Assembly (NCBI RefSeq): GCF_000744095.1
Contig: NZ_JQLI01000001.1
Coordinates: 930,001-994,000 of the forward strand
Length of the DNA stretch: 64,000 nt
Direction of reading: 5' to 3'
Source: Cupriavidus necator A5-1
GTDB taxonomy: Bacteria > Pseudomonadota > Gammaproteobacteria > Burkholderiales > Burkholderiaceae
Shown here: piece after piece, positions 8,783 to 17,560 of the stretch
How positions within the stretch are numbered: position 1 is the first letter of the stretch
Layout: each line of letters opens with the position of its first letter
Notes under the pieces: generated by a model
Seen by the model: only the letters and a program-made list of their open reading frames with translations
Database searches by the model: none
Told to the model about the DNA's origin: nothing
Made by a program: the position numbers and the translations under genes

Positions 8783-9517
8783 TCAGGTACCGGATTTAGT
8801 CAGCAACACGGGATCGTTGCGATAGAGATCGGGAAAGATCTGCTTCAGGTTGCCGATCTTGGGCAGGTCGTAGATCACGATGTACGGATAGTCCGGATTC
8901 TTCATCAGGAAGTCCTGGTGATAGGCTTCCGCCGGATAGAACCCCTTGTAGTCTTCCACGCGCGTCACGATGGGTGTCCGGAATACCTTGGCTGCGCCAA
9001 GCTGGGCAATATAGGCTTCGGCAATCGTGCGCTGTGCCGGCGTGACCGGGAAGATCGCGGACCGGTACTGCGTGCCGTGATCGGGCCCCTGGTAATTGAG
9101 CTGGGTCGGGTTGTGCGCCACCGAGAAAAAGACTTGCAGCAACTTGCCGTAGCTGACTTGCGCCGGATCGTAGCGGATCTCGACGGATTCCGCGTGGCCG
9201 GTCGTGCCTGTGCCTACCTTTTCGTACTGCGCCGTGCTGGCCGCGCCACCGGCGTAGCCCGATGTGACGCGCGTCACGCCACGCACGTGCTGGAATACGC
9301 CCTGGACGCCCCAGAAACAGCCGCCGGCAAACACGGCCGTCGCGGTATGGGCATCGCCGGACTTCTCGTCCTGCGTGGGGGCGGGGATGCGTACTGCTTC
9401 CTCGGCGGACAGTGCGGGCCGCTCCCAGACGGCGGCAACGGCCACCAGCATGGCCAGGCCCATGAGCTTGAGCGTGGCGGGGCGCGTCCAGCGCTGCAGT
9501 GCTGCAGTCGCGTTCAT
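8783..9517 (-). CDS. msrA: Peptide-methionine (S)-S-oxide reductase, exported
   Basis: A 244-residue MsrA. The catalytic motif GGCFWG places the nucleophile at Cys67, and the family patterns GYAGG, YDP and YRSAIF follow. A basic N-terminus and hydrophobic stretch (about residues 15-30) followed by PALSAEE indicate a signal peptide or membrane anchor, so the enzyme should act in the periplasm. It is the last gene of msrB-dipZ-msrA; the thioredoxin-like domain of DipZ is the likely electron donor. It repairs the S-epimer of methionine sulfoxide, complementing MsrB. Confidence 0.92.
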   Translation of the reverse strand: MNATAALQRWTRPATLKLMGLAMLVAVAAVWERPALSAEEAVRIPAPTQDEKSGDAHTATAVFAGGCFWGVQGVFQHVRGVTRVTSGYAGGAASTAQYEKVGTGTTGHAESVEIRYDPAQVSYGKLLQVFFSVAHNPTQLNYQGPDHGTQYRSAIFPVTPAQRTIAEAYIAQLGAAKVFRTPIVTRVEDYKGFYPAEAYHQDFLMKNPDYPYIVIYDLPKIGNLKQIFPDLYRNDPVLLTKSGT

Positions 9518-9541
9518 GATGAGGTTCCTTGGGTTCGAAGG

Positions 9542-11386
9542 TTAGCCAAATGTGAAGGCATAGGCCTCCACGCCGGGATCGAGGAATTCGATGGCAAACG
9601 TGCGGTCCCTGACCTCGCCGTCCTGCCGCACCAGTTGGTAGAGGCGCTGGGCCGATACCTCGCCGGATCCATCCGGCGAGGTATCGGTGCCGTGCGACGC
9701 GCCCGGTGCGGTGCCGTCAATCGTCACGCGAAACCTGACCGGTTTGCCGTCCTGAGCCGGACCGAGCACGAGGTGCAGGTCGCGTGCGTGGAAGCGGTAG
9801 ACGATGCGGCCGTTCGCGCGGTCAAGCGTGGCGTGCTCCGCGCCGATGCGCCAGTTGCCGGCAAGGCCCCATTCGTTCAGATCTAGCTTCGCGGGTGCCG
9901 TGTAGTCCTTCGGCCGGTCATGCACCGCGCCGCCAGGCGAGCTGAAGTTCTCCCCGCGTTCGTAGCCAACGTAGGTTTCCGGCGATAGCATTGCACTGTT
10001 GTCCGCCGCCATCTGCACTCCATTCCCGGCCTTGTCGTTTAACGTGGACGGAGTGGCCGTCGCAATCCTCGCCACATCGGCGTGGCCGGCTTCTGCCAGC
10101 AGTTGGCGGATCACGGCTTCGGAGCGTTCGTATTCACCCTCGCCGAAATGATGAAAGCGGATACGGCCCTGCGCGTCAATGAAGTAGTGCGCGGGCCAGT
10201 ACTGGTTGCCGAAGGCGCGCCAGATGGCGAAGTTGTTGTCGATCGCCACCGGGTAGGTCACGCCGAGATCGCGGGAGGCTTTCTTCACGTTGTCGATATT
10301 GCGTTCAAATGCGAATTCCGGTGCGTGGACGCCGATGACGATGAGCCCCTGCTCCTTGTATTTGTCGGCCCACGCCTTCACGTAGGGCAGCGTGCGCAGG
10401 CAGTTGATGCAGGAATAGGTCCAGAAGTCGATTAGCACGACCTTGCCGCGCAGGCCCTCGGCGGTCAGGGGCGGCGAGTTCAGCCATTCGACGGCACCGT
10501 TGAGTCCCGGGAATTGGCCTTCGACCGGCAACGCCGCGACCTGGCCCTCGCCGGCACGCATCATCATCGCGCCCGCACTCGCGGCAGGCGTTGCGCCCGG
10601 TATCGTGCTTTCCGGATTCGCGCTCATCGTCATCGCGCCGCCCTGCTTCCCGGCAGCCTTGTTGCCGGCCAGCTTGTCGACGAGGTGCTGCTCCAGTCCG
10701 CCCGTGGCAATCGTCGACACACGCGCCAGCACGCCGGTATCGAGACCCAGGCCGATTGCCACCACCCCGGCCAGCATGGCGGCACCGATCCCGCGGCGAA
10801 TCCATTCGCCGGCATTGAGCGAACGCTTCATGGCCGCGAAAACGCGTCCGCCGATCAGCAGGGCCACCGCCAGCGACGTCGCCGCACCGGCCGCATACGC
10901 CACCAGCAGTAGCGTGGTGCCGAGATTGGCGCCTTGCAGTGCCGCGCCCGTCAGCACGAGGCCCAGGATCGGTCCGGCGCAGGGCGCCCAGAGCAGCCCG
11001 GTGGCGATGCCAAGCAGGAACGACGATCCGGGACTGGCCGCGCGGCCATCAGATTGCGCGAAATTGGACAGGCGGCTGCCGGCGTTGACCAGCGGGCGCA
11101 TCAGCCGCTCGGAAAACTGCGGCAGCAGCAGCGTCAGGCCAAACACGGCCAGCAGCGCGATGGCGAGCCAGCGTCCATATTGGTTGGCCTGCGCCACCCA
11201 GCCGCCGCCCACGGCCGCCAGGGTGGCCACGAGCGCGAAAGTGATGCCCATGCCAGCCAGCAGCGGCAGGCCGCTGCGCGCAAAGGGCTGGTCGGCGCGG
11301 GCGAACACGAACGGCAGTACGGGCAGGATGCATGGGCTCAGGATGGTGAGCGCACCGCCGAGATAGGCCAGGATCAGGAGCAGCAT
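9542..11386 (-). CDS. dipZ: DipZ: CcdA-like membrane reductase fused to a thioredoxin domain
   Basis: A 614-residue fusion. Residues 1 to about 235 form a CcdA/DsbD-like membrane domain with cysteines in ILSPCILPVLP and LLWAPCAGP. A linker leads to a TlpA/thioredoxin-like domain with a YSCINC redox motif (cysteines near 325 and 328). The last 150 or so residues form the DipZ C-terminal beta domain. The protein passes electrons from cytosolic thioredoxin across the inner membrane to periplasmic partners. It lies between msrB and msrA with short gaps of 24 and 28 bases, so the Msr enzymes are the probable clients. The length matches full DipZ and no lesion is seen. Confidence 0.9.
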   Translation of the reverse strand: MLLLILAYLGGALTILSPCILPVLPFVFARADQPFARSGLPLLAGMGITFALVATLAAVGGGWVAQANQYGRWLAIALLAVFGLTLLLPQFSERLMRPLVNAGSRLSNFAQSDGRAASPGSSFLLGIATGLLWAPCAGPILGLVLTGAALQGANLGTTLLLVAYAAGAATSLAVALLIGGRVFAAMKRSLNAGEWIRRGIGAAMLAGVVAIGLGLDTGVLARVSTIATGGLEQHLVDKLAGNKAAGKQGGAMTMSANPESTIPGATPAASAGAMMMRAGEGQVAALPVEGQFPGLNGAVEWLNSPPLTAEGLRGKVVLIDFWTYSCINCLRTLPYVKAWADKYKEQGLIVIGVHAPEFAFERNIDNVKKASRDLGVTYPVAIDNNFAIWRAFGNQYWPAHYFIDAQGRIRFHHFGEGEYERSEAVIRQLLAEAGHADVARIATATPSTLNDKAGNGVQMAADNSAMLSPETYVGYERGENFSSPGGAVHDRPKDYTAPAKLDLNEWGLAGNWRIGAEHATLDRANGRIVYRFHARDLHLVLGPAQDGKPVRFRVTIDGTAPGASHGTDTSPDGSGEVSAQRLYQLVRQDGEVRDRTFAIEFLDPGVEAYAFTFG

Positions 11387-11414
11387 GATTTTGTGTGTGC
11401 CGTCAGGGAGGGCT

Positions 11415-11933
11415 TCAGGCGGCGGGCCGGAATGTCATGGCGACGCCGTTCATGCAATAGCGCAGGCCGGTCGGCTTCGGGCCGTCGTCGAAGACGTGCC
11501 CCAGGTGACCGCCGCAGCGCCGGCAATGGACCTCGGTGCGCAGCATGCCGAAGGCACGGTCCTCGGTGGTGGCCACGGCATGCTCCAGCGGTGCCCAGAA
11601 GCTGGGCCAGCCGGTACCGCTGTCGAACTTGGTCCTCGAAGAGAACAAGTCGAGCTGGCAACCGGCACAGGCAAAGATGCCGTTGCGGTGCTCGTCGTTG
11701 AGCGGGCTGCTGAAGGGACGCTCAGTGGCCTCGTTGCGCAGCACGGCATACTGGGCCGGGGACAGCTTCTGGCGCCACGCGTCGTCGCTCAGGGTGACCT
11801 CGAAGCGTTCCGCGGCCTTGCGGGTGTCGCCAGCACTGGGCGTGCCGCCGGCCAGCGCGCGCCAGCCGCCCACGGCGGCGAGCGTGGCGGCCATGGTGCC
11901 GCCGGACAACAAAAAGCGCCTGCTGATGCGCAT
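11415..11933 (-). CDS. msrB: Peptide-methionine (R)-S-oxide reductase, Tat-exported
   Basis: A 172-residue MsrB. The Tat-type signal RISRRFLLSGG opens the protein and a hydrophobic AATLAAVGG segment follows, so export in folded form is expected. Zn-binding pairs are visible as CAGC and CRRC, and the catalytic cysteine lies in RYCMNG near the end. The ATG at 11933 has GGGAG upstream; the open frame runs 47 codons further but without support. It is the first gene of msrB-dipZ-msrA and is divergent from a two-component system. It reduces the R-epimer of protein methionine sulfoxide in the periplasm. Confidence 0.92.
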   Translation of the reverse strand: MRISRRFLLSGGTMAATLAAVGGWRALAGGTPSAGDTRKAAERFEVTLSDDAWRQKLSPAQYAVLRNEATERPFSSPLNDEHRNGIFACAGCQLDLFSSRTKFDSGTGWPSFWAPLEHAVATTEDRAFGMLRTEVHCRRCGGHLGHVFDDGPKPTGLRYCMNGVAMTFRPAA

Positions 11934-12109
11934 GACGGACTCCCATGCAGGTTGAACCGATCGTGATGGCATCCTAGGCGCGAGGCCGTATCGGAGTCCT
12001 CGCCAAACCTTAAACAATCCGTGATAACTCGGTGGGCCGGATTTCTGCACAATAGTGCCATTACCGGCGACCATTTCTGGCCTGTCGACGATCGACCGGC
12101 GAACCGCTC

Positions 12110-12859
12110 ATGGAACACCTCAAACGCATTCTGCTCGTCGAGGACGACGTTGGCATCGCCAACGTGCTGGCCATGCATCTGCGCGATGAGCGCTACGAGG
12201 TCGTCCACAGCGCCGACGGTGCCGAAGGCCTGCGGCTCCTGGAACAAGGCGGCTGGGACGCGCTGGTGCTGGATCTGATGCTACCCGGCGTGGATGGCCT
12301 GGAGATCTGCCGGCGCGCTCGCGCCATGACGCGCTACACGCCGATCATCATCACCAGCGCGCGTTCAAGCGAAGTGCATCGCATCCTCGGCCTGGAGCTG
12401 GGTGCAGACGACTATCTGGCCAAGCCATTCTCCGTGCTGGAACTGGTGGTGCGCGTCAAGGCGCTGCTGCGGCGCGTCGAGGCGATGGCCAGGGACGTGC
12501 GCGCAGACGCCGGCAGCCTCGAACTTGGCGGCCTGACGATCGATCCGCTGGCGCGCGAGGCCACGGTCGACGGGAAGCGGCTCGACCTGACGCCTCGCGA
12601 GTTCGACCTGCTGTACTTCTTCGCGCGCCATCCCGGCAAGGTCTTTTCGCGAATGGATCTGCTCAACGCGGTGTGGGGCTACCAGCACGAAGGCTACGAG
12701 CATACGGTGAATACGCATATCAACCGGCTGCGCAGCAAGATCGAAGCGGACCCGGCGCAGCCGCAGCGCATCCTGACGGTGTGGCGGCGCGGCTATCGGT
12801 TCGCGGCCGAGCCTGGCGCTGTCGGCCCGGTCGGTAGCGCCGGCGCAGGAGAGCCATGA
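12110..12859 (+). CDS. OmpR-family response regulator
   Basis: A 249-residue response regulator. The receiver domain has the acidic pocket at Glu11-Asp12-Asp13, the phospho-acceptor Asp55 (LVLDLMLPG) and Lys105 (YLAKPF). The C-terminal winged helix, from about residue 140, carries LTPREFDLL and ends in WRRGYRF, as in OmpR/PhoB proteins. Its stop overlaps the kinase start (ATGA), so the two are translated together. It is divergent from msrB-dipZ-msrA and is a good candidate to control it, perhaps in response to oxidative or chlorine stress; that link is inferred from position. Confidence 0.92.
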   Translation: MEHLKRILLVEDDVGIANVLAMHLRDERYEVVHSADGAEGLRLLEQGGWDALVLDLMLPGVDGLEICRRARAMTRYTPIIITSARSSEVHRILGLELGADDYLAKPFSVLELVVRVKALLRRVEAMARDVRADAGSLELGGLTIDPLAREATVDGKRLDLTPREFDLLYFFARHPGKVFSRMDLLNAVWGYQHEGYEHTVNTHINRLRSKIEADPAQPQRILTVWRRGYRFAAEPGAVGPVGSAGAGEP

Positions 12860-14319
12860 TGAATCTTTCGCTGACCCAGCGGCTGTCCGCAGTCTTCGCC
12901 GCCCTCCTGCTGGCCTGTTGCGGCGCGTCAGCGTGGCTGCAGGTTCGCTCCAATGCCATGCACGAGAAAGAAGTGGTCCAGGGCTTGTCGCGCGGGCTGG
13001 CTGCATACATCGGCCGCAATGCGCTGCTGGCGGACCAAAGTGCGCTTGACCCCGGGGCGCTGCGCCAGTTGTTCGGGCAACTGATGGTCTTGAATCCGAG
13101 CGTAGAAGTCTACCTCCTCGACGATACCGGCCGCATTCGCGGCCACGATGCTCCGAGTGGCCATCTGATCCGGGACCGCGTGGATCTGGCACCGGTCAAG
13201 GCCCTGATCGATGGCGGCGCGCCGCCTATCCTCGGCGACGATCCGCGCAGCGCGACGGCCCGCAAGGTCTTCAGCGCGGCACCGCTGCGGCAAGGCGGGT
13301 ACATCTACGTGGTGCTGATGGGCGAGACCCACGACAAGCTGGCGGCGCAGGCGACGGAGAATTCCGTGATGCGGACCACGCTGTGGTCGATGGCGCTCGT
13401 GGCGGCACTCGGTCTGGTCGCGGGCCTGGTCGCCTTTGCGCTGATCACCAGGCCGCTCCGGCGGCTGACGCAAGCGATGCGGCAGTTCAATTCCGGCGGC
13501 GTCCCGCAACCTGCGATGTTGCCGGTGGCGGCGCCGGAGCAGCGCGACGAGATCGCCGCGCTTGAGACCGCATTCCGCCAAATGGCGGATCGCATCGAAG
13601 CGCAGTGGCGTACATTGACGCAGCAGGATCAGGAGCGCCGCGAGATGGTCGCCAATATCTCGCACGACCTGCGCACGCCGCTGGCGTCGCTGCACGGCTA
13701 TCTGGAAACGCTGTCTCTCAAGGCCGACAAGCTCGGCCCCGAGGAGCGTCAGCGCTACCTGGCGATCGCGCTGGCGCAAAGCGTCAAGGTTGGCGGCCTC
13801 GCGCAGTCGCTGTTCGAACTGGCGCGGCTGGAACACGGAATGGTGCAGCCGACTCCGGAGGATTTCTCGATCGTGGATCTGACCCAGGATGTGCTCGAGA
13901 AATTTGCGCTGCCGGCGCAGGCCAAGCATCTGCAACTGCGCGCGGGTCTGCCACCGGCCTTGCCGGCCGTGACGGCGGACCTCGGCATGATCGAGCGCGT
14001 GCTGACGAATCTGCTGGACAACGCCATCCGGCACACGCCTGCGGAAGGCGTGGTCGAGGTCGACCTGGCTTATCGAGACGGCAAAGTGGCGGTTACCGTC
14101 AGCGACAACGGGCCCGGAATTCCGCCGGCGTTACGCGAGTCGATCTTCCAGCGCCCGTTCCCATCGGGCGGCGCGCACCGGGGCGGCGGGCTCGGGCTGC
14201 TAATCGTGCAGCGCATGCTGCAGCTCAACCATAGCCAGGTAAGGCTGGTCGAAGGCGCCAGCGGAACAACCTTGTGTTTCGAATTGCGCGTGGCCGGCGT
14301 GCCGAAATCGATCGGTTGA
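12856..14319 (+). CDS. Sensor histidine kinase
   Basis: A 487-residue membrane histidine kinase. A first membrane segment lies near residues 12-30, a periplasmic sensor of about 140 residues follows, and a second membrane segment near 175-198 leads to a HAMP domain. The phospho-acceptor histidine (about 270) is in NISHDLRTPLASLHGYLE. The ATPase domain has the N box NLLDNAIRHTP, the G1 box SDNGPGIP and the G2 box GGGLGLLIVQ. No known sensor motif is visible in the periplasmic part. It is paired with the OmpR-family regulator through a four-base overlap. Confidence 0.92.
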   Translation: MMNLSLTQRLSAVFAALLLACCGASAWLQVRSNAMHEKEVVQGLSRGLAAYIGRNALLADQSALDPGALRQLFGQLMVLNPSVEVYLLDDTGRIRGHDAPSGHLIRDRVDLAPVKALIDGGAPPILGDDPRSATARKVFSAAPLRQGGYIYVVLMGETHDKLAAQATENSVMRTTLWSMALVAALGLVAGLVAFALITRPLRRLTQAMRQFNSGGVPQPAMLPVAAPEQRDEIAALETAFRQMADRIEAQWRTLTQQDQERREMVANISHDLRTPLASLHGYLETLSLKADKLGPEERQRYLAIALAQSVKVGGLAQSLFELARLEHGMVQPTPEDFSIVDLTQDVLEKFALPAQAKHLQLRAGLPPALPAVTADLGMIERVLTNLLDNAIRHTPAEGVVEVDLAYRDGKVAVTVSDNGPGIPPALRESIFQRPFPSGGAHRGGGLGLLIVQRMLQLNHSQVRLVEGASGTTLCFELRVAGVPKSIG

Positions 14320-14340
14320 GAAACGTCGTATGGCTGGCTA

Positions 14341-14800
14341 TTAGACGGCGTATGCCCGCAATACGATGCGAACCATTCGACTGGCGGACTTTCCATGCCC
14401 CGTGTCTGCCAGCTTCGCGTCGCACTTGACCAGATGCCTGGCAATGTCGTCGTACATGGCCGCGCCTGGCCCAGCACGAACAGGTGCTCCTCGCGCCAAT
14501 TGCCCGTCAGCGCCTTGGTAAGCGCCTCGGCGCTGGCCTTGATGCGGCTGTGGCGGTGCCGGGCCAGTACCTTGGGATCGCGCTCGCCGGCCACGATGGC
14601 GCGGATGATTGCCTGGCCGGTCTGCCCCATGACGTCGTTGAGCACCTCGGTGAGCTGGAGGTTCATCTGCACCAGTGCCTTTTGCATGCGCTGCACCCAA
14701 CTGGCCTGCTCGGTGAGCAACACCTCGCGCTGACGGGCCATTGCCCGCACCACACAGACTTCGCCATCAGGACGCCAGGCCGCGCGCAGCAGCCCCAAAA
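14341..14800 (-). pseudogene. IS110-family transposase fragment
   Basis: The minus strand encodes a central piece of an IS110-family transposase: WVQRMQKALVQMNLQLTEV, DVMGQTGQAIIRAIVAGERD, and NWREEHLFVLGQA. After that the frame shifts by one and continues as AAMYDDIARHLVKCDAKL. Both ends of the protein are missing here. It is one of several dead insertion-sequence pieces between the two-component system and the IS630-type element. Confidence 0.75.
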
Positions 14801-14891
14801 CTCATCAGCTTCAGCATGTGCCCGGGCGCAAGAGCGACGTGCAGGACTGCCAGTGCCTGATCAACGGTGGGCACTAATCCCTTAGGAGCGC

Positions 14892-14968
14892 TTAGCCCTT
14901 GCCGATGCATTCGACCTCCGGTGCATGCAGCACGTACAGCTTGTTCTTGTCTTTGGGCCGCTGGCGGT
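14892..14968 (-). pseudogene. IS5-family transposase fragment
   Basis: A 25-codon minus-strand piece reads RQRPKDKNKLYVLHAPEVE and CIGKG, then a stop. This is the well-conserved RQ-KNKLY-LHAPEVECI-KGKA block of IS5-family transposases. The rest of the gene is absent. It is too short to assign to an element. Confidence 0.65.
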
Positions 14969-15011
14969 CCAGGCGCCAGGGCGCGCTCGATCCACACATG
15001 CAATCCCTGTC

Positions 15012-15090
15012 GGCATAGTGACCCTCGCGCGCCGTTTGGCGATCGCCCTGTGGCGCCATCTGAAATTTGGAGAGAGGGCTGAGTGTTGCC
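15012..15090 (+). pseudogene. IS110-family transposase C-terminal scrap
   Basis: A plus-strand segment reads VGIVTLARRLAIALWRHLKFG, which matches the end of IS110/IS1111-type transposases (compare IVAVARRLVIALWRYLTHG in the intact copy ending at 47558). No other part is present. Confidence 0.5.
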
Positions 15091-15278
15091 CCGAGCGGAA
15101 CCTTTCCCGGGCCTACCGAAGGCTTACTGCAACAGAGCCGCGCAAGGGCGCCGACCAGCGGCTTCCTCGCAAGAGGCGGCCATAGCGGAACGGTTCACGC
15201 TCGCCGCCTGATCCCCGCGCATTGGCTGGATGGAAAGCATTTCCCTTGCCGCCCCCAAGTGCCGCTGCGCCGAAACCG

Positions 15279-16383
15279 CTAGTCCACCGCGTCTTTGAAA
15301 TAGCACCCCATTCGTCTAAATCTAAAAAATGAACTTGAACGGGCTCGAACGAGAGCAATTGTTGGCAGCCACGCGCAGCCAAACGGTGCGTGTGGCGGAT
15401 TCGTCGGGCCAGGTTGATCCTGATGCTCAAGGACGGGGAATCGCGTGACGCGATCATGCAGCGGCTCGGTTGCGATTCGCGCTTTATCGCGCGTTGGTCG
15501 CGCCGGTTTCTGGCCGAGCGGCTGGCGGGCCTGTACGCACCCCATCCCGGCAGAGCCCCCGCGCGCGCGCCGGAGAAGCTTGAGGCGCGTGTGTTGAACA
15601 CCACGCTCAAGCGCAAGCCAGCCGACGGCTCCACGCATTGGAGTAGTTACAAGCTGGCCGCAGAGTTGGGCAACGTGTCGGCCTCGACCGTGCAACGTAT
15701 TTGGCGCAAACATGGTCTGCGCCCCCATCGACTGGCGCAGCACATGATCTCCAACGATCCGGACTTCGAGACCAAGGCTGCCGACGTCATTGGCTTTGTA
15801 CCTGAACCCGCCGGCGCATGCGGTGGTGTTCTGCGTCGATGAGAAGACCGCGATCCAGGCATTGGACCGCAAAGACCGCATGTTGCCGCTGTCGCCCGGG
15901 CGTGCCGAAAGCCATGGATTCGAGTACAAGCGCAACGGCACCTTGAGCCTGTTTGCCGCGTTGAACACGGCCACCGGGGAAGTGCTAGGCAAGACCGCGG
16001 CGCGCCACACCAGCGAGCAGTTCGTGGCGTTTCTGACCGATATCGTGGCCCATCGGCCCGATGGTCAGGAAATCCACGTGATCTGTGACAACGTGAGCAG
16101 CCACAAGACGTGGCGCGTCCAGGAATTCCTGCGGGCCCATCGGCACGTGCACATGCACTTCACGCCCACATATTCGTCGTGGCTGAACCAGGTGGAGAAT
16201 TGGTTCTCCCGTATCCAGCGTGACGTAATTAGTCGCGGCGTCTTTACTTCCGTGAAGGACCTGGACCGAAGCTGATGCGCTATATCCGTCAGCACAACGA
16301 GAATCCGGCACCCATCAAGTGGAAGTACAACGACCCATCTCGGCGAATTCGCCCGGTGCCATTTAATTGACGCAGTGTACTAG
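15279..16383 (+). mobile_element. Degenerate IS630-family element with both ends
   Basis: About 1.1 kb bounded by imperfect inverted repeats. The left end begins CTAGTCCACCGCGTC and continues towards TAGCACC. The right end, read from the other strand, begins CTAGTACACTGCGTC and continues towards TGGCACC; roughly 24 of 30 positions agree. TA dinucleotides flank the repeats, as expected for an IS630-type insertion. The transposase inside has at least three frameshifts, so the element cannot move by itself. Confidence 0.75.
15329..16370 (+). pseudogene. Frameshifted IS630-family transposase
   Basis: Three reading frames together give an almost complete IS630 transposase: an N-terminal helix-turn-helix region (RRARLILMLKDGES), a DDE catalytic domain (FCVDEKTAIQALDR, VICDNVSSHK, FTPTYSSWLNQVENWF), and an end reading LMRYIRQHNENPAPIKWKY. 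Frame changes occur between about 15350 and 15390, near 15800 (ADVIG to LYLNPPAHA), and near 16268 (VKDLDR to KLMRY). It is the only gene of the degenerate element. Confidence 0.85.
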
Positions 16384-16412
16384 TCCACGCGCAGCGACGT
16401 GCACACGACCTC

Positions 16413-16700
16413 CTATTGCTTCGTGGCGTCCTTGCCCATTGACTCCTTGCTCATCGATTCCTTTCCCATCGCCTCTTTGCTCATGCCTTCCTTCTTCTCG
16501 TGGGGCTTCTTGGCGTGACTCTTGCTCATTTTTTCCTTCTTCATGTCCATGTCGTCCTTCCCCATGGTCTCTTTCGCCATGCCGCCGCTGGCACCCATGG
16601 CGCCCTTGCCCATCTCGTCCTTCTTCATCGCATCCTGCGCAAATGCATTGCCGGCAAGCAATGCCGCAGCGGAAAGCAGTAAAACAAGGCGCTTGTTCAT
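16413..16700 (-). CDS. Pentapeptide MXKDX repeat protein
   Basis: A 95-residue secreted protein. A signal peptide (about residues 1-21, ending AGNAFAQ) is followed by a low-complexity tail of Met-, Lys- and acidic-rich pentads such as KKDEMGKGAM and MGKESMSKESMGKD, the pattern of the MXKDX family. GGAG precedes the ATG at 16700; an upstream in-frame ATG has no such site. The function is unknown. The abundance of methionine may make it a sacrificial oxidant sink or metal binder, which would fit the sulfoxide-repair locus nearby, but that is a guess. Confidence 0.85.
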   Translation of the reverse strand: MNKRLVLLLSAAALLAGNAFAQDAMKKDEMGKGAMGASGGMAKETMGKDDMDMKKEKMSKSHAKKPHEKKEGMSKEAMGKESMSKESMGKDATKQ

Positions 16701-16765
16701 GATGTTCTCCTTAAGTAGATAAGTAGGGGAAACCGGCAGACCTGCCGGGCAGGCTCGGGCGGCCA

Positions 16766-17539
16766 TCAGGAGCCCCCAAACCAGTTATATCCCTTGTCCT
16801 CCCAATAACCGCCGGGATACTTGTTTGTGACGAAAATCGCGACAATATGCTTCGGATTCTTGTACCCAAGCTTGGTGGGCATGCGCAGCTTCATCGGAAA
16901 CCCATACTTCGGCGGCAAGCGTTCGCCGTCATAGGTGAATGTGAGCAGGGTCTGTGGATGCAACGCAGTGGGCATGTCGATACTTGTGTAGTAGTCGTCG
17001 GCGCAGACAAAGCCCACATATTTTGCAGTGGTATCGGCCCCAATGCGCTTAAGGAAATCAGAGAAGCGCGTACCGCCCCACTTGCCGATGGCACTCCACC
17101 CTTCCACACAAATATGGCGAGTCACCTGCGACGTCTGCGGCAGCGCGTAGAGCTCTTCGAGGGTCCATGGCGTTTTGCGCGAGACCATGCCGCCGACTTC
17201 CAGTTGAAATCCCTCGGCATCTACCTCTGGCACTTCGTCAAGGCCGTAGTAGGCATTGAAAGGGAACGGCCGTGTCAGCCTTGACTCGGGGTAGGTCGGC
17301 GCCAGCTGGTTAGGGTCAAACAACCAGCCCTGCACGCGGTCGTTGAAGCGCGAAACTGCCATCAGGAACGATTCGACCGAAGGCTCATTGGTAATGCTGC
17401 AACCGGTCAGCAGTAGTAACCCTCCGAGCGTGACGGCCTGCTTCCCGAACAATCGGCGCGAGGGCATGCTCAGTTCGCGGGTCGCATCGCGCAATATCAA
17501 TTTGCGGTCAAGCTTGACGATTCGCTCAGCTTTACTCAT
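16766..17539 (-). CDS. Molybdopterin oxidoreductase, SUOX/MsrP-like
   Basis: A 257-residue member of the sulfite oxidase/MsrP superfamily. The conserved cysteine that ligates molybdenum lies in RHICVEGWSAIGKWGG, and the YPGGYWEDKGYNWFGG tail is typical of this short subfamily. The N-terminus has RRLFGKQ followed by LLLLTGC, a possible Tat or lipoprotein signal, so it faces the periplasm. I chose the ATG at 17539 because GGAG lies seven bases upstream. It follows a cytochrome b gene by 21 bases, giving a membrane-linked reductase pair like MsrPQ. The substrate is not known; methionine sulfoxide or sulfite are possible. Confidence 0.82.
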   Translation of the reverse strand: MSKAERIVKLDRKLILRDATRELSMPSRRLFGKQAVTLGGLLLLTGCSITNEPSVESFLMAVSRFNDRVQGWLFDPNQLAPTYPESRLTRPFPFNAYYGLDEVPEVDAEGFQLEVGGMVSRKTPWTLEELYALPQTSQVTRHICVEGWSAIGKWGGTRFSDFLKRIGADTTAKYVGFVCADDYYTSIDMPTALHPQTLLTFTYDGERLPPKYGFPMKLRMPTKLGYKNPKHIVAIFVTNKYPGGYWEDKGYNWFGGS

Positions 17540-17560
17540 GACCATTCTCCGCATCGAGAC

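Noticed and set aside
8726..9886. Plus-strand frame of 386 codons
   Set aside because: It covers the complement of msrA and the end of dipZ; both are well supported and the plus-strand product is compositionally odd.
12928..14034. Minus-strand frame of 368 codons rich in Arg, Gln and His
   Set aside because: It is the reverse of the histidine kinase gene, whose motifs are unambiguous.
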